A stretch of 64,000 nt of DNA from JANQOH01 sp965214495 (GTDB taxonomy: Bacteria; Pseudomonadota; Alphaproteobacteria; UBA7887), in NCBI GenBank assembly GCA_965214495.1, contig OZ243958.1, forward strand, positions 1,178,001-1,242,000, given 5' to 3'. A model generated the notes under the pieces. The model was not told where the DNA came from. It saw only the letters and a program-made list of their open reading frames with translations, and searched no databases. Of this stretch, positions 62,942-64,000 are shown piece by piece. Position numbers and translations under genes: made by a program. Each line of letters begins with the position of its first letter. Position 1 is the first letter of the stretch.

Positions 62942-64000
62942 CTACTCGTTCAGCGCGAGCCCGGGGCCGCCCTCGACGACGACCTCGCGGAACATACCGG
63001 TCGCCATGTGGAACATCATGTGACAGTGAAAGGCCCACCGCCCCGGCGCGTCGGCTTCGATATCGGCGTAAACCGTCGTGCCCGGCGAGATGCTGACGGT
63101 GTGCTTGGCCGGATTCCACTTGCCCGCGCCGACGTCGAGTATGGTCCACATGCCATGCAGATGCATGGGATGGGTCATCATGGTTTCGTTCACGAACTTG
63201 AAGCGGACACGCTCACCGAAGCGCAGCCGTATCGGCTCGGAATCGGAGAACTTCACGTCGTTTATCGACCAGAAATAGCGTTCCATGTTGCCGGTCAGCC
63301 GGACCACGATCTCGCGGTCGGCCGGGCGCAGCGGGTAGAGGGGCTTCTGCGCCTTGAGATCGGTGTAGGACAGGAAACGTCCGCCGCCCGCCGCGCGCGG
63401 CGCAAGCCCGCTGCCGGGCGCGTAGAACGGATCCGTCGCCGCATGACCTTCGTGACCCATGGCATGGTGGTCTCCATGGCTCGCCCCGGCCTGTTCGTCG
63501 CCCGCTTCGTTCCCATGGGCCATCCCGGCCATGCTTCCGTGGTCCATACCGCCGTGATCCATGCCGCCATGGGCGTGGCCCATGTCGGCCATGGTGAGCA
63601 GCGGCGGGTCGCGGAGCGCCGGAACCGTCGCCTCGAAGCCTTCGTCCGGCGCCAGCGTGCCGCGCGCGAACCCGGTGCGCGACATCGATTCGGCGAAAAG
63701 CGTAAACGCCCGGGCTTCCCCAGGCCGCACGATCACATCATAGGTTTCCGCCACCGCGATACGGAATTCGTCGACCTTTACCGGCTGCACATTGTTGCCG
63801 TCGGCCTGGACCACCGTCATCGGCAGTCCGGGGATACGGACATCGAAGATGGTCATCGCAGCGGCGTTGATGAAACGCAGTCTGACGCGCTCTCCCGGCT
63901 CGAACGGCGCGGTCCAGTTCTGCTGCGGGCTCTTGCCGTTGACGAGGAACGTATAGCCGCTGACATCGGCTATGTCCGTCGGCATCATGCGCATATCGCC
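62942..64000 (-). CDS. copA: Periplasmic multicopper oxidase CopA, C-terminal part
   Basis: The last ~352 residues of CopA; the gene runs past the right edge. Visible are the plastocyanin-like domain 2 segment (PGERVRLRFINAAAMTIFDVRIPG), a Met/His-rich copper-binding stretch (GHAHGGMDHGGMDHGSMAGM), and the C-terminal copper centres HPMHLHG and HCHMMFHMATGM. CopA oxidises Cu(I) in the periplasm. Operon copA-copB reading leftward into the right REP pair. Confidence 0.93.
   Translation of the reverse strand, partial: GDMRMMPTDIADVSGYTFLVNGKSPQQNWTAPFEPGERVRLRFINAAAMTIFDVRIPGLPMTVVQADGNNVQPVKVDEFRIAVAETYDVIVRPGEARAFTLFAESMSRTGFARGTLAPDEGFEATVPALRDPPLLTMADMGHAHGGMDHGGMDHGSMAGMAHGNEAGDEQAGASHGDHHAMGHEGHAATDPFYAPGSGLAPRAAGGGRFLSYTDLKAQKPLYPLRPADREIVVRLTGNMERYFWSINDVKFSDSEPIRLRFGERVRFKFVNETMMTHPMHLHGMWTILDVGAGKWNPAKHTVSISPGTTVYADIEADAPGRWAFHCHMMFHMATGMFREVVVEGGPGLALNE

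Overview
The window is a GC-rich stretch of an alphaproteobacterial chromosome. The best taxonomic evidence is a compact murA - DUF2948 - hisG - hisD - UPF0262 - low-Mr phosphatase - infA - maf - RNase E/G - yacG operon, a mipZ gene with VWA and DnaJ-type neighbours, and a short HisG. A Rhodospirillales-like lineage is plausible, but the window alone does not fix the order.

Layout. 1-3835: C-terminal part of a Calx-beta autotransporter-like surface protein, with a frame break at a G9 tract. 4086-7295: an SDR oxidoreductase, a Tat-exported small protein, an RraA-like protein and a maleylacetate reductase. 7449-8540: tandem array of hairpin repeats with a 187-bp period. 8588-13373: five-gene operon for a three-subunit molybdenum hydroxylase, a MoaD-like carrier and a PhyH dioxygenase. 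13564-14300: second array of the same hairpin module, 173-bp period. 14564-17890: TPR protein, pyruvate kinase and glycerate 2-kinase. 18308-19592: an outer-membrane barrel protein whose signal peptide is cut off by a C8 tract. 19637-24960: DUF3179 protein, small secreted protein, and an oligopeptide-type ABC importer (binding protein and two ATPases, no permeases). 24973-32309: the eleven-gene murA-to-yacG operon, nearly all of it translationally coupled. 32371: tRNA-Thr(GGT). 32470-36809: SodC-like protein, a complete IS4-family element with 9-bp target duplication, mtnA and an FMN 2-hydroxyacid oxidase. 36825-41439: TPR protein, secreted protein, cytochrome c with an EF-hand, and a PQQ alcohol dehydrogenase with a lanthanide-type Asp. 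41598-47889: YtoQ, D-aminoacylase, a large orphan family, and the mipZ cluster.

48416-62017 is a defence island. It holds an AbrB-like regulator, a type III Res-type nuclease-helicase, two accessory genes (one DUF1828-like), a beta-class Mod methyltransferase, an IetA/IetS-like AAA ATPase and subtilase pair, and a RelE-like domain fused to a UvrD-type helicase. All genes run in one direction, many with ATGA-type overlaps. The island is bracketed by two paired REP-like hairpins (48182-48253 and 62073-62180) whose 24-nt arms are identical. To its right lies the copper-resistance pair copA-copB, with copA running off the window.

The most unusual feature is inside the mod gene. A ~434-bp element (55575-56008) with 31-nt inverted-repeat ends carries its own gene for a four-helix-bundle protein of the 23S rRNA intervening-sequence type. 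It sits in a different frame from mod, yet the mod frame stays open through it and resumes with a normal Mod C-terminus. The same gene also has a sharply AT-rich target-recognition segment, which points to exchange of specificity. The two large outer-membrane proteins each carry a frame break at the longest G/C homopolymers I saw, which suggests phase variation or homopolymer sequencing error.
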